64,000 nt of DNA from assembly GCF_002775205.1 (NCBI RefSeq), contig NC_036453.1, positions 14,402,594 to 14,466,593 on the forward strand, written 5' to 3'. Positions within the stretch are counted from its first letter, which is position 1; each line of letters opens with the position of its first letter. The notes under the pieces are model-generated. The model saw only the letters and a program-made list of their open reading frames with translations. It was not told the DNA's origin and made no database searches. Positions 33,479-45,925 of this stretch are shown here, one piece after another. The position numbers and the translations under genes were made by a program. This stretch comes from Xiphophorus maculatus. Its lineage: Eukaryota > Chordata > Actinopteri > Cyprinodontiformes > Poeciliidae.

Positions 33479-36363
33479 TCAGTGGCTCTTCTTGGACGAG
33501 CCGAACCCGGAGAATCCCATGACGGCGGCCATCTCGTCGTCCTCCTCCAGCTCCACGTCATCCTCAGCTCGCCGCTTCCTCTCCTTCTGCTTCTCCTTCT
33601 TGTAGGCCTTCGCCTTCTCCTCCTGCAGGAGACACAGGCCGCAGAGATAGGCTATGAGGACAGGAGGCGTCACTCTGACTAAATACACTGCAGAACAAAC
33701 CATTGACCGGCCAGTTTGACCAGGACCTGCAGCGGGGTGATTAGGGCCATTGTAGATAGAAAAAAGGAGCAAATTTAAACCAAAAGAAATTTAAACTCCT
33801 GATTTGGTTTAATGAGTATTATTTTATTTCATGTATCAACCAATCACAGCCAAGACTAGACCTGCTGTTTTATCTCAGAAAGACTTCAGAAGTAAAAACC
33901 ACCAGGGCAAATTCTAGTGTTAACAGTGTTTTTTTTTTTTGTAGAAACATTTGGCCCAAACTCCTCACCAGTAGCTGGCAGTAATGCTCCCTCATTAACA
34001 TTTTATTTTCTGGATAAACTAAACTACTAATTATTCAGATAAAATAAAAATTAATTGATTTCTAAGACAGAAGGTAAATAAAGTCTGGATCGGGAATCCG
34101 CTTTGTTTCTGATGGTTTTATTGTGCATGTGTGGAGCGCAGTAAGGTCAGGGGGCCAGCAGGGGGCGTGGCCTGACTCACCTCCTCCCTCAGCTCCTTCA
34201 TTCGCTCCTCAAAGTCGTACTCCTTCTGCTTCTCCTCCAGCTTCTTCTTGTTCACCTCGAAGCGTTTCTTCACCTGATCCAGAGACGAGCGCTCCACCCG
34301 CATCGACATGCCCAGGTTCCTCTGGTCTGCTCACACACACACCCCCATACACACACACATACAGTTTACATATTAGGACTTTGACTTCCTTTCCTTTTAG
34401 TACCTGCATTCACGTCCTACATCCAAACTTGACCTCTGACCCTAAAATAGGGTGTCAACGAAGGCATGGGCAACATGGACTTAGAATGTGATCTCAGTAT
34501 TTTGTAGTACTATTGTGATAACCATGAAAATGATGATAAGACCTATTACTCCTTTTTTAGGTAACTGTTGACCTTAAACCGTTTCTATTTTAAATAAACG
34601 ACTTCAGGACGCCACATGCACATAAACACGCTGAAAGAAGTTTGATTTATATCACTAAACCACCAGATACTTTATTTAATCATATTTCTGAATTTACTAA
34701 TATTTTCTGATGGCGACGACCATCTCTACTGCCGTAAATAAAATGGCTGCTCTTTCAGCTAACAGCGGCTAGATCTTAGCAACCGGCTGCTATGGCTACA
34801 AGATTCAAGTCCAGACTAGAGAGACGAGTCTGACTCAGATGGCTCAGCTGATGGACTCACACTAAGCCAAAACACAGCGTTTCCATAGCAACAGTTGCTG
34901 GTTTGAGGACTCACGTTTCTTCCCGTTGATGTGATCCAGGAAGTTGATGGAGTCCTTCACCACACAGTCGCACACGTTGCAGTAGTACCTGGAACAGCAG
35001 AAGAAGAAACGAGGAGTCAGCACCGGCCAGTCGGCGTGGGGGCGGAGCCAACTCTGAACACCCACCCGCCCATCTCAGCCTGCGGCGTCGTCTTGGTGAT
35101 GACGATGGTCTTCCCCAGCTTGGACTCCAGGTCCACCTTGTAGTCCCGGTGACGCAGGAGTTCCCGCTTGACAGGCGGGGCAATCTTCCCTGGAGGAACG
35201 CAGAGAAAAGCTTTAACCTATGACCTCTGGGAAATCAGAGCTCTGCTTCTAATCAGCAGACAGAAACAGGAAGTGAAGCCATGTTGAAGACAGTTCTCCT
35301 CACCATCCCTCTCCTCCACCAGACGTTTCTGAGCCAGAGACTCGTACTCGTCTTTGTCCCATTTCCGACGGAAGTCGTTCTTACTCGACTGGAAGAGGTC
35401 AAAGTTGAACATGAGAAAAGCTTCCAGAGAAACTGATCCTCAGAAACCTTCGCTTTACCTTTCCAGATTGAACAATTTTTGTTCTGAATCAGGGAGAAGT
35501 AAACTAAATTCTGCAAAATTAACCTTTGACCAGATGTGTTTTTTCTGCAGTGATGAAAATGTTTATATTATAAATACTTCACTTTATCATATAATATATT
35601 TTTTATAGTAGTTATAGCTCCTCAGGAAACTGAAAAGATTAAACATTACTGTCATACAGTAAGTCTTCAGTCAGAGGCCTCTACAGATTTCTTGCATGAC
35701 TGCTACTGGAGATGAACAAGGATTCTCTGAAGATACTCAGGTGATCAGTTACAGCAACATCTAGTTTCGCTTTAGGATAAATTTAGTATTGTTGAATTGA
35801 ATAAATAATTACGTGCATTTTTTATTCTTTAAGATGATAAAGATAATGATGTAGAACCCAAAGTGAGATTCAATTACGTAATAGCAAACACTATTTTCTA
35901 CTTTAATACAGAATTATAACTTTTACTTTTAAAATCTCATAGAATTTTTTTAATCATTGTTCAAGCCGAGAATAATTTTATTTTGACAGACCGGAAGTTG
36001 GGTTGTAGCGGTTAGCTGAGCTCCTGCTAAAAGCTAAGCGTTTATTTATCATCGGTTTTGCTTCAGAATAAAACCAGAAACACACGAACGACTGGTACCG
36101 ACTGAAGCTCGAGTTTAAATGTACATATGGTCACAAACTGTGACTAAAGGCCTGATTATTGTTTTCGTCGTGGTCTGTTAGCATGCTAGCCCCTAGCATC
36201 AGCGCTCAGAGGCTCAATAGACGGCTTCAGGCGGAGCTGAAAGCGGTTCCGGTCGACGGTGAAACCCGAATATTTACGGACACTTAAGGTTTGATGTTTA
36301 AAAAGTACAAATGAAATATTTAAACTATAATAGTGAAAAACTCACCCCACTGCCTGACGCCAT
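33479..36363 (-). CDS. zmat2: zinc finger matrin-type protein 2 (spliceosome component)
   Basis: Six exons join in phase: 36346-36363, 35304-35388, 35066-35189, 34915-34988, 34181-34326, 33479-33622, giving 196 residues, close to human ZMAT2 (199). ZMAT2, the counterpart of yeast Snu23, is a component of the spliceosomal B complex. The N-terminus MASGSG continues into [19 protein letters not shown]. The U1-type C2H2 finger is [20 protein letters not shown], completed by KKHQRN across the exon 4/5 junction. A helical, highly charged segment follows ([20 protein letters not shown]) and the protein ends [13 protein letters not shown]. Start: first ATG, in a first coding exon of just 18 nt. It is transcribed divergently from slbp2, whose ATG lies 335 bp away. 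Confidence 0.97.
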
Positions 36364-36698
36364 CTTGTTTACTCGGTTACCGGAAATGGCTGAAACTGAC
36401 TTTTAAATTTGTGATTTGCAGCGCCCCCTGCAGGACAGGCAGGTAGTGATGGCAAACCAGGCAGATTTTAACAGAGGAAAATATAAACAGGTAAAATGCT
36501 GTCCTACAGGTGAACGGAAGTGAGTAAACTGGTTGTGAAATGATTACAGTTTCAGAAGAGAAGCGCCAGAGACGGAAGGTAACCCAGGTGTGGTCAGGTG
36601 AGCTTTGGGCCCCGCCCCCTTTCCAGCGCCGCAGGTGCGCCTCATTATAAGGCTGAGAATCAGAATGATGGCGTGTCTGTCTGAAGAGAAGAGCAGAA
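36364..36698. promoter_or_regulatory. bidirectional promoter region, zmat2/slbp2
   Basis: Only 335 bp separate the two start codons. An ETS-type ACCGGAAAT is at 36379-36387, near zmat2. A CTCF-like CCTGCAGGGGGCGCTGC lies on the minus strand at 36434-36418, a GC box CCCCGCCCCC at 36610-36619, and a TATA-like ATTATAAGG at 36644-36652, about 50 bp before the slbp2 ATG. The layout suggests a TATA-less housekeeping side (zmat2) and a TATA-containing side (slbp2). Confidence 0.6.
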
Positions 36699-39600
36699 AT
36701 GTCAACCAGCGGAGTGAAACCAGCAGCCCAGAGTCCGCTGCTGTCCTCCAGGTACGAACCAGAACCAGAACATGAACCTGCTGGCAGAGTTTGTAGAACC
36801 AGTTTCTTATTTAGAGGAGAACTGTTTCCTGTAATTTACATTGAGCTCTGTCTTTCTGACCTGCTGATTACACTCTAAATGTTAAAGTTCTGCGCTTTGA
36901 ACCTATTTTGGGTTTATTTCTTGACCCATTTGGACCGACTGGTTCGGACTCTTGCTGTGTTTGGTCCTGAGTTTCACCTCCCAGGCTTAATGGTGTGTAT
37001 TCAGAGGGTGTCACCCAGAATCAGTCAAATAAAACTGATTTCCATCGGCATGGTCACCCAAAGGCTTTCTGGTTTTGGTCAATTTAAATGTAAAACTTTT
37101 TTTCCCCTCTTACGGGTAATAAACTGCTGGGTTTTTCAGACAATTAAATCAATAAAATGGATAATTAATTCATTAATGAGGAAGTCTGCTGACCCAGACA
37201 CTCGCTTTCTGCACATTTAAGCGACAAAAGGTCAAAGCTAAAGAAGCTGTCCGTTCAGAGTTCTGTATTAAAACATACTGGAAAGTTGAGTGGAAGGATA
37301 AAGTGTGGTAGTAACAAAACTGAAGTCGACCTTGAGAGGATTATGAAGCAAAATGACTTTTTTCTTCATATACTGGAGGACGAGTGGAAAGAACCAGATT
37401 GCTTCCTGTTGGTGATGATCTGGGTCACCATGACATCATCTGGTTCTGGTCCACTGGGTCTCCTGGAGTTCAGTCAATGCAGCGGAGGAGTTTAGAGCTC
37501 CTCCTGGTTCCATTTTCCAGCTGGACTTGGTACCAACCTACAGTACCTGCTTTAATCACCATGGTAACACCAGCAAACTGGCCTGACCTTTAGCCTCATG
37601 GGGAATCTATGGAGTCAAGAGGAATATGAGACACCAGAACCAACGATGAAGACGAGCTGAGGTTCTATCAGAGTAATCAAAACCTCAGCAGAACCTCCTC
37701 CATGCCACACCGCATGAATACAGGAACTCATGGAGCCCAGACCAGAACGGAGAGCAGAAGAGGAGGAACGTTTATGGATTAAAATAATTTTATTGGTCGG
37801 ATGTAAAACTCAGGCTTTGAAATTATTTTTTTCACGAATTTGAGGTTTTCAACTTGAAAATGCATAAATAAATTCTTGAAATATTTCACTGTACAGAACA
37901 GTTGTTTTCTAACTTTAATTCAGATCTTTAGGTGAAAATGTAAAAAGGTTCGCGATTAAATAAACTTTACTAATTTATCAAACAAAGTCTAAATATTATG
38001 GGGGGGGGGAAACTTAAGTAAAACATGTCCCTCTGACCCGGTTCTGCCAGCTTCTCTTCCAGCCCCTGGTCGTGTGTTTGTGCCAATTCTTGGTCCGCGG
38101 CCATGTGGAGCGGCGTTCCCGACCTGATGCCCGCTGCCCCGGGAAGCTCCTCTCCTGAACCGTGGCTCCTCCCCGGCTGCAGCTCCGTCTTCGACACCCT
38201 GGTCAGGTAGGTGGCTCACCTGGTCACCGGCTACTACCGGGAATTCAGGTAAGTGCTGCCCCCTAAAGGAAGGGATGGATAATTAAACTGCAGCAGGTCT
38301 TATTTGGTTTTGATCCAGACTGCAGTTCAGGTTCTTTCTCTCCAGGGGGCAGCACAGCTGGATTTTTTTTTTTTTTTATGGAGACAAATTTCTGCTATGA
38401 AAGAAAAAATAAAAGTCCAACTGGAAGTCATTATTATACTGGAGCAAGACTTCATAGAGAGAGTTTTACACTCATAATTTTCACTTTTACTCAACGTCGT
38501 GTTGGAAGTTTTTTATCTCTTCTGGAAGCTGGTGTTTCCAGATTTTTTTTCTCTTGAGTGATCTCCTGAATTGTCTGCATTGTGTTGGATATTTGTTCCA
38601 TAAGGGTTTTCCTTCTGGTTTTCCAGCAACACGTCTCCGATCCCGTCTCCTTCGTCTGCAAGCGGATTTCGAGGACGAGAGCGAACCGGAAGCAAGCCTC
38701 GCCGGTTTGTATCTCCACCGAGCCGCTTCTCTGCACTGCAGTACTTCATTGTTTTCTTCCTGGGATCCAGACTCTTAAAGCTGTCTGGATCATTTCCTTC
38801 AGGACTTCAGGCTCCTGATGCTGCTGGAAGGAAAATGTGTAGATCAGGACAAACCTTCAGTCTGAAAAATGAAGTGTTTTTAATGCGTGGAGTCTAAATT
38901 AGGGGTATCCAAAGTGCGGCTCGGGGGCCATTTGTGAACAAAACTATAACCCAAAAAAATTTAATCTACTAGATGAAGTATTCATCCTTTAATAACCAAA
39001 CCTTCTACTTTTTATTGTTAAAAAAATGTCAAAACGCCCTCATTTTTAAGGCTGCAGATTTTAAAAATGTTTTCTTGAGTTGCCGATTCTTAAAGATGTC
39101 CTCGGCAGGCCGTCCATCCTGGAGCGCTGCATCCTCAAGGTGTCCACCAGCAGTGTGGCGGTGGGGACGGACGACGTGGACGGGAAAAGGTCAGCGTGAC
39201 GGTGACCCGGACTGGTCGGGTTTGTTTGAACCTCGGCTGATTTGCGCAGCATGTTTCGGCCTGCTTTGTGGCGGGTTTGGTCTCCATGGTGACGGCTCGG
39301 CCTTCGTTTCCTGCAGGCCTTCGTTCCCCCGCTGCTACCCCCGATTGCCAGACCCGGCCAACACCGAGACGAATGCGGCGGTCCTGAAGCGCCGCCAGAA
39401 GCAGATCCAGTATGGGAAGAACACCAGTGGCTACCAGAACTACCTGCAGCAGGTCCCCAAGTGAGAAACCATCTCTGAAGTCGGGATGCAAACTATTAAT
39501 TACTTTTTAATTAACCCACAATCAGTGTGTAAAGAAACATTAACTTTCAGGGTGATTTTATTCACCATTTAATTAAATTCATTTAGCATAAGTGCTAACC

Positions 39601-42513
39601 TCATACCATTTGAATTTTAGATAACCTTGGCAGAAAATTGTATTTTATTGGAATATATTTTTCAACACTGTCCAGTCTTTTGATTACAGGAAAATATGTA
39701 ATTTTTATTAATCTCATTAATACAAATTAAGTTCTTATGATTTGCTGCAGCAGGGGTCCTTTGTCTTGTCAGCAATGTTTCCATTTCTAGCTGTGCTAGC
39801 TTGAGGAGCAACACAACTTGATGAATTTGACTGGCAGCAGCCAAGTAAATTGCATTTAAATAAATTATTTAAACTTGTATTTAACAAAAAGAGTTTGGAA
39901 AACAGAAAAAAATCAAGATAAATGCATGGTTTAAACATTTCTGGGATTAATTTTTTTTTCATTTAATTTTTGCATGCTTTTCCCCCCCTCATCTTCTCTC
40001 TGTCTCCTCCACAGCGCCCCCTGTTGGCTACCATTTAAAAAAAACACTGCTGTAGGACACCACTGTCACCAGTATCACTGAACTGCACACAGTAGCTGCA
40101 ATTAATCATATTTTCAAATTTGATATGTAATAATATACTCATGGCATAAATAGTAGAGAAAATACTTAAATCACGATATGGACAATTTAGGGTTTTTTTA
40201 AGCATCATTATTTGAAATTTCTTGACAATGATAAATTATCACGATAAATGCCCACCTGTACTCTGAAGGCTTAGGCTCCGCTGAAGGCTTAGGCTCCGCC
40301 CCCTGATCGGTTGATCTCCTCCACAGACACCTGCGGGACCCGAAGCTCCACCCAGCCACGCCCAACAAGTACCGGAAGTACAGCCGACGTTCGTGGGACA
40401 TGCAGGTGCGTCTGTGGAGGCGCGCGCTGCACCTGTGGGACCCTCCGGCCAACGATGCGCCGGACACGCCCGACCCAGTGGAGCAGCTGTAGGTGGAGCC
40501 TCTGCCGCCCCCCTGCTGGACGCTCTCGGCAGCAGAAAGCGCAGCGTCTCACCCTCCTCTGGTGTCTGCAGGCAGAGCCAGCTGGCCAAGATGACGTCGG
40601 ACCTGTGCGAGGACGGAGGAGACAAGCAGAGAGAGAAGGAGACTCCTGCAGCCTCTGATGCCTCCTCGGTGTCTCCTCTGTCTGTGGACGTTTCTGGAGC
40701 CTGGACCGTCCCGCTGTCCCCAGTAAGGCCTTGCCTCTGTACTCGCTGATTATTGCAGGAGGAAGTGGTTTCTGCCTCCAAACGATGATGGTCTGATGTA
40801 AACATCTAGCTAGTTTTCTACAGCTGCCCATCAGTCCTGCAAGTCAAGGGGTGATCAGTCACATGTGGCAGTATTTATATATCCTTCTATTGTCCACCCA
40901 GCTGGGGCTACTTCCTTGTAGCAAGAGGCCATATCCGTCCCAAAGCAATCTACTGATCTCATTAATGATGGGTGGCCCGGTTACTAAGCAAGTGGCTAAC
41001 GTGCCTAGCCTGGTCATCCGCTGGATTGTCTATTTCCTCTGCTGTTTGTCAGCATTGGATTGGCTAGCAGCTTCACCTAGGTTGGTCTCCTGCAACTTGT
41101 ACTTTCTTCTTTAAAGGAAATGTTAAGAAAAATCGTTGGTATACAGTGTTTGTAGTGCCATGTGAAGTAGCCACTGCTGGTTGTGCAGTAGTCTTAATTT
41201 CGATTTAAAACCACATCATACACTCAAATGGTTTGCTTCATTGACTGAAACTAAAGTAAGTCTAGACCAACCAGTTTATAGGTTGATGTTTGGATTCTGA
41301 CAGACTGTAGATATCTTTATCTGGGCTCATGGTTCATGGACTCTGCCTTGGGTTAGCTTGTCCTCACATAGAGGCTGATTAACCAGCTGCAGCGTAACTG
41401 CAACAGCTCGGCAATTTAAACGGGTCTGGAACCGAGCCTGGCCCCTAATCACTGAAGTGTTTCACGTTGAGCCTGTGAGCCTGGTTTCCAACATGGAGAC
41501 ATGCATGGTTCTCCTCAGGGCTGGTTCATAACAGAACCCTGCAGGGTGATAAAACTGGTTTTATTCAGTCGATCGGTTTGTGCTGCAGGTAGACTTAATG
41601 ATGTCTGAACGTGGTTCCGAGTCAGAACTCTGAATGACAGACCTGTTTTCCTTCATCCGGCAGCCGGAGACAAGCCACCGGCCTTTTCGCTCTCCTCCTG
41701 GTCTCAGCTACTCCAGCAGGAGTCAACTAACCCCTGATGACGGCATGAATGACTGGCTCCGCCTCCTGATGGAGACCGACCACACCCCAGGTGAGGCCAC
41801 ACTCATCACTCATATAACACCTTTCAATCTCTAACTGGTTGAATACCACAAGTAATTTCTCTCGCTAGGCTAGCACATTAGCTTTAGTTGTATTTACCCA
41901 GAATGTCCTGCACTGTATTCCACTTCCTGCTTTTGGAGCAGTCTCCAGTCCGCTTGGCGTTCACATATGCATTCAAACCGAACCAGAGTTCACTTCAACC
42001 AAACCCAGACCGAGGTTTGTAGAACCAGAGGTCCATTAGCATGAGCATTCACACCTCACTAACCGAACTGGACTTTATCAAATGGACTGAACAGGGCTGG
42101 TGATAATGTAGCTTAAAAGTGATGTATGAACATGAAACAAACGTCAAGGTGGGTCCAACAGGGACTTTGTCTTCTTTCTTCCTTAGAAGTCCTAGAACCT
42201 GCAGTAACTCTTGTTGAACACTTGGGGGCAGCAGACATGTCAAGTCCTGCACTGACTCACTTCAGTTTCTGAATGAATGAAAACTTTAATCTAGAATCAT
42301 TTTTAACCATCTGACTTTTTCTGGAAACAGATTAAAATCTAAATCGGAAGCTTTCGGTATTCATTATTGTTCCTGCAGGTCAGAACCGGACCAGAACCTT
42401 TTTCCAGATTTTAGATTTAACTCCTATTCCTCGGGTTTGTCTCCTCAGATTTCGGCTCTGATGACCAGCAGGTTCCTGTGTTTTCCGACCAGCTCTTCTG
42501 GAATCCGTACTGA
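36699..42513 (+). CDS. slbp2: stem-loop (histone mRNA) binding protein, SLBP2 type
   Basis: Binds the 3' hairpin of replication-dependent histone mRNAs; SLBP2 is the oocyte form known from frogs and fish. Exons in phase from the RNA-binding domain on: 39317-39460, 40327-40488, 40572-40722, 41664-41790, 42449-42513. The domain reads [40 protein letters not shown] and [20 protein letters not shown], including the conserved TPNK and the WD pair. Upstream, an exon ending at 39189 encodes [21 protein letters not shown]-terminal exons are less certain: 36699-36751 ([10 protein letters not shown]), 38051 or 38063 to 38206, and perhaps 38627-38704. I could not bring the last of these into phase with the 39.1-kb exon. 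The C-terminus has a [19 protein letters not shown] segment and ends [17 protein letters not shown] lies at 42975. Confidence 0.92.
37265..37780 (+). repeat. dispersed fish repeat fragment in slbp2 intron 1
   Basis: Segments GTTGAGTGGAAGGATAAAGT, GACCTTGAGAGGATTATGAAG and GAGACACCAGAACCAACGAT are in the order seen in a common fish mobile repeat, and the right half matches 32310-32400. Decayed, no intact ORF. Confidence 0.6.
38900..38950. mobile_element. solo hAT end fragment
   Basis: GGGGTATCCAAAGTGCGGCTCGGGGGCC resembles a hAT terminus of the CAGGGGTGTCCAAAGTGCGG type. I see no second terminus nearby. Confidence 0.45.
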
Positions 42514-42974
42514 TGACCCGATCCAAGCCCCGTTGGACCTGATGTTGCCTGAACTGGACCTGACCTGTTTTCTGCTGATTCTGAACTCTAACAAATATTT
42601 TGGGGCTTTGGAGCCAGAAACTCACTCTTTTAAAGATCACCACAAACCTACGTCATCGCCGGTGGCTCGCGACCCGTCCCTGGTCCGGTCCCCGCCCCCG
42701 GCGGTTGGACGCCTTACTGTTAGCACTAGTTTTATTTGAACTGCGTCAGAATGAGCACAGTCACCTGCATCACGCCGGAATCCTGCACTGAGGGAACGTC
42801 ACGAGTTTGTCCCGTTCGTCACTCGGTTCTTCACCTTCATCCTCCGCTCCTCCTCCTCATGTTTCTTTTAAAAAATGAAGCTCCTGATCAGTGGAGTCAA
42901 AGTGCTGCCACTTTTGTGTTCTGAGATTTCTTTTACTTCCAGGTGCTGCTTTATGAGTAAAGTGAAATGTGATT

Positions 42975-42980
42975 AATAAA
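42975..42980 (+). terminator. poly(A) signal of slbp2
   Basis: AATAAA, with a second one at 42987, about 460 bases after the stop codon at 42511-42513. Confidence 0.6.
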
Positions 42981-43009
42981 GATGTAAATAAAGAGTTGAA
43001 ACCTTAAAC

Positions 43010-44880
43010 CTGACCTGATCTCTGCTTCAAACTGGGACTACTGGGAGAAGATGTACTGGTCCTGCTGCCAGTGCAGGGCCAGCTAGCTCTGCGCTGGTGG
43101 TTCTGGAAGAGAAAAGGATGGCCCAGATGTTCCTGAATTGTTCAACTATACAACTGAAGTTCCAGTGGATGCAGAATTAGTTGTTTATGCAGATGTTCTA
43201 TTGTGGTTGGTCTTTAACATTTCTTTTTCAACATACATCATTTTGTTTTCTTTTGGTCAGAAATGGATCATTAAGATTTTTTTCCCCTCCAAGTTAGAAG
43301 ATCTGAGCTAGATTTTTGCAGAGGCCTCGTTGGAGCAGTCGCCCAGGGCCTCACATTTTTGGGGCGGCTCAAAAGATTTGGCATGTTATGGCTGTACAAA
43401 CTTTAAAACTCAGAGCAGCTCACACGAAGTGTTGTGTTACAGTTCTATAAATGTATACAACACTGAAATATTTGAACTAAATATTTCAGTGTTGAACGTG
43501 GAGCTATTTCGGGTGGGGCATTTTGCTGTTGTGTTGGCCTAGCTATCAATGTACTGTATTTTTTTATTTTAATGAAGTAAATTTCAGAGTCTAAAATCAT
43601 ATTAAATTATCCACAAAACAAGGAACATTTTTAACTGAAAAACATTTTTGCTGCTAAATTATTGAATAAGCAGACATGAGCAGAACATGACAGATATTTA
43701 TAGTTGTAATCTGTTCTTCAGGTTCTTTAAGCATCAGATTGGAGCAAAGTGTTTTCTTATCTGTTCATCTTTCTGGTGTTTCAAGAAGATCACTCATGGA
43801 GCTTCTTTAAAACTGTAGACTCTGACATTAGCATTAGCTGCTACATGTTAGTATTGAGATGCTATTTTAGGCTGAAATAGCTTTGCTGATAGGCTAACAC
43901 CTTTTAACACAACTTGAACATAACAGTATTCTTTTCCGGTCTCCAATCAGATAGCTTAGAAGCAGAAATTAACCCCTAGTGTGCCGAGAGAAGACACTTC
44001 GTCAGCCATTGCTGTTAACAAATGTCGCTTGTGCGTCAGATTTACGGGTGTACCAGAAACATGCAAATACAAGGGTTATTTAAAACCTTTGTTTGCACAA
44101 CGCAATTAATTTCATTAAAATCTATGTAATTAATCAAAATAAAAGTGTTTAAGTCCCAGACCATATTATTTTTTCTTTGGTTTGGGCACCAAAACAGGTT
44201 TTAGCCCAGGGGCCCTGTCCTTCTAAGTTCAGCACTGCAGCATAGGATGCCTGATCCACCTGCTTAGGAGCATTTCCGACCTTTTTCATGTGTTATGAGT
44301 TTTTCCTGGCTCTGTTTTGACCTGTAATGTGTATTTTGGAAGCTCTGAAGGTGGGAGGTGTGTGTCTGCAGAGACAGGTGGAGGTGTTCAGATACGGACA
44401 GGTGAGGGTGGAGGTGCTGAGCTGCAGGACTGTGATTTCTGCAGGCTTGTCCTTTAACCACAGCCTCCAGAAGGATCAGAGCTGCTGCTGTAAACAAGCT
44501 GCTGTCGGCCTGGGAACTACAGCTCCCATCATCCCCTGCGCTGCGGGCTTGTTTTGGTCCAGCTGGATTATTTTTTATTTCTGCAGGATTTCTGGCCTAA
44601 TGTTCGGCTGTTTGCGGTCTGCAGAGGCTGGAGGAGTAAAATAAGAGAAGAGGAGCAGGTGCTGATGATGAAGCATGAAGCATCGCTCCTCCTCCTCCTC
44701 CTTCTCCTCCTCCTCCTCCTCCTCTTCATCCTCCTCCTGGCACCGTAAATGTTATTTATGAATGCCCGCCGCTCACGGGCGTGTGCGCGCAGGATTTCCA
44801 TTATTATGCTGGATAATTAGGAGACATCGCGCTGAGATCAGAACCGAGCTGCGGGTCGGTACCGGAGCCGAGCGACATCG
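43010..44880. other. intergenic between slbp2 and fam53c, no gene seen
   Basis: No supported ORF. It contains a (CTC)n/(CCT)n polypyrimidine tract at 44690-44740. The GC content and CpG frequency rise from about 44760, consistent with approach to the fam53c CpG-rich promoter. Confidence 0.55.
44690..44740. repeat. polypyrimidine CTC/CCT repeat
   Basis: About 50 bp made almost only of CTC and CTT triplets. The associated open frames (poly-Leu or poly-Arg) are artefacts of the triplet repeat. Confidence 0.85.
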
Positions 44881-44983
44881 TTCGTGCTTTGATTCATTTC
44901 GGTGGGTTCGGTTCCGCTGCTCCTCGGTAATACTGGGTCAATACACCGAGCACCGGAACCGCCTCACTTCGACACCAGACCAG
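44880..44983 (+). other. probable non-coding first exon of fam53c
   Basis: A CpG-rich stretch ends at GACACCAGACCAG followed by the strong donor GTAAGCT at 44984. No gene of its own is present, and the next plus-strand coding exon is fam53c exon A at 47.65 kb. The 5' limit is not defined. Confidence 0.5.
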
Positions 44984-45249
44984 GTAAGCTGCCGCTGGGA
45001 CCCGGGAGGAGGGGGGACGACTGCATGTTCGGTTCGGTCGTAGTTCGGGTCGGTCTGAGGCGTGCTTCCCTCCCGTGTCTCCGCTAAGGGGCTCCGCGGA
45101 CCGGCCTGTGTGTGCCAGCAGCGCCGCTGTGACCATCCAGGCTGGCGGGGAGGCAGCAGGCCTGTAGCCGAGCATCAGCGGAGGATCTCCGCTTGTTTAT
45201 TCAGGCTGTGCCGCTAACAGCGCCGTTAGCTGCCGCTAGCTGGGCTCTG

Positions 45250-45925
45250 GTTGCTGCTGTTACCCCCGGTTAGCCCCCTCGATGCACCCCACTACCCCCA
45301 ACACCTAATTAGTCTTCCCATTCGGCCTCCTATTTACCCCCATTATTACCCAGTAGCCCCCAGTTAGCCCTTGTATTACTGTTACCCCTTCTATTACCCC
45401 CATACACCCTATAGTTTTATTTTAGACCCATTACCCCACACCACCACCCCCATATTTGCCCCTATAATTCCCAGTAAGCCCTCCTTAGTGTTACCCCCTC
45501 TGTTGGCCACCCTGTTACCCCTGTACCCTATAACCCATTAGCCATTGTCACCCCCAGTTTACTCCTGTTAATGTTACCCCCTCTGTTAGCCACTCCATTA
45601 GCCTTTATTACCTATTTTTTAGCTATGTAGTTAGTGCCTGTTACCCTGAAATACCCCATTTGACCCTTGTACCCCTCTTTTAGCCCCATTTGCCCTTTCA
45701 GTTGCCCTTGTTAATCCTCCTTCTGTTCAGTCACCCCCACTTTGAATCACTCAATTAGTCCCTGTTACTCTCAATTAACCCCTATGGTATTTCCCCTCTG
45801 TTAACCAACCCATCAGTTTTTGTTACCCCTCTGGTAGCTATGTAGTTAGCCCTGTTTCCCTAAAATACCCCATTTTGCCCTCCTACCCCTCTTTTACCCA
45901 ACCCATTAGCTTATTAGTGGCATTG
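45250..45925. repeat. degenerate TTACCCC/TTAGCCCC array in fam53c intron 1
   Basis: Several dozen irregularly spaced words of the type GTTACCCCC, TTAGCCCC, CATTAGCC and AATACCCC, all on one strand, with a weaker continuation at 46960-47090. It resembles a decayed telomere-like or C-rich minisatellite; the opposite strand is rich in GGGGTAA. Confidence 0.7.

Noticed and set aside
34150-34170. Another CTCF-like GGCCAGCAGGGGGCGTGG in a zmat2 intron
   Set aside because: Two mismatches at informative positions (after GGC); such words are frequent in this window, so I did not list it as a site.
41940-42100. Possible MITE with GTTCACAC and AACCAGAG words in an slbp2 intron
   Set aside because: Reminiscent of common fish non-autonomous elements (also near 18825), but I could not define matching ends or target duplications.
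45250-45925. True interstitial telomere
   Set aside because: The words are TTACCCC/TTAGCCC mixtures with irregular spacing, not (CCCTAA)n. Retained only as a degenerate C-rich repeat.
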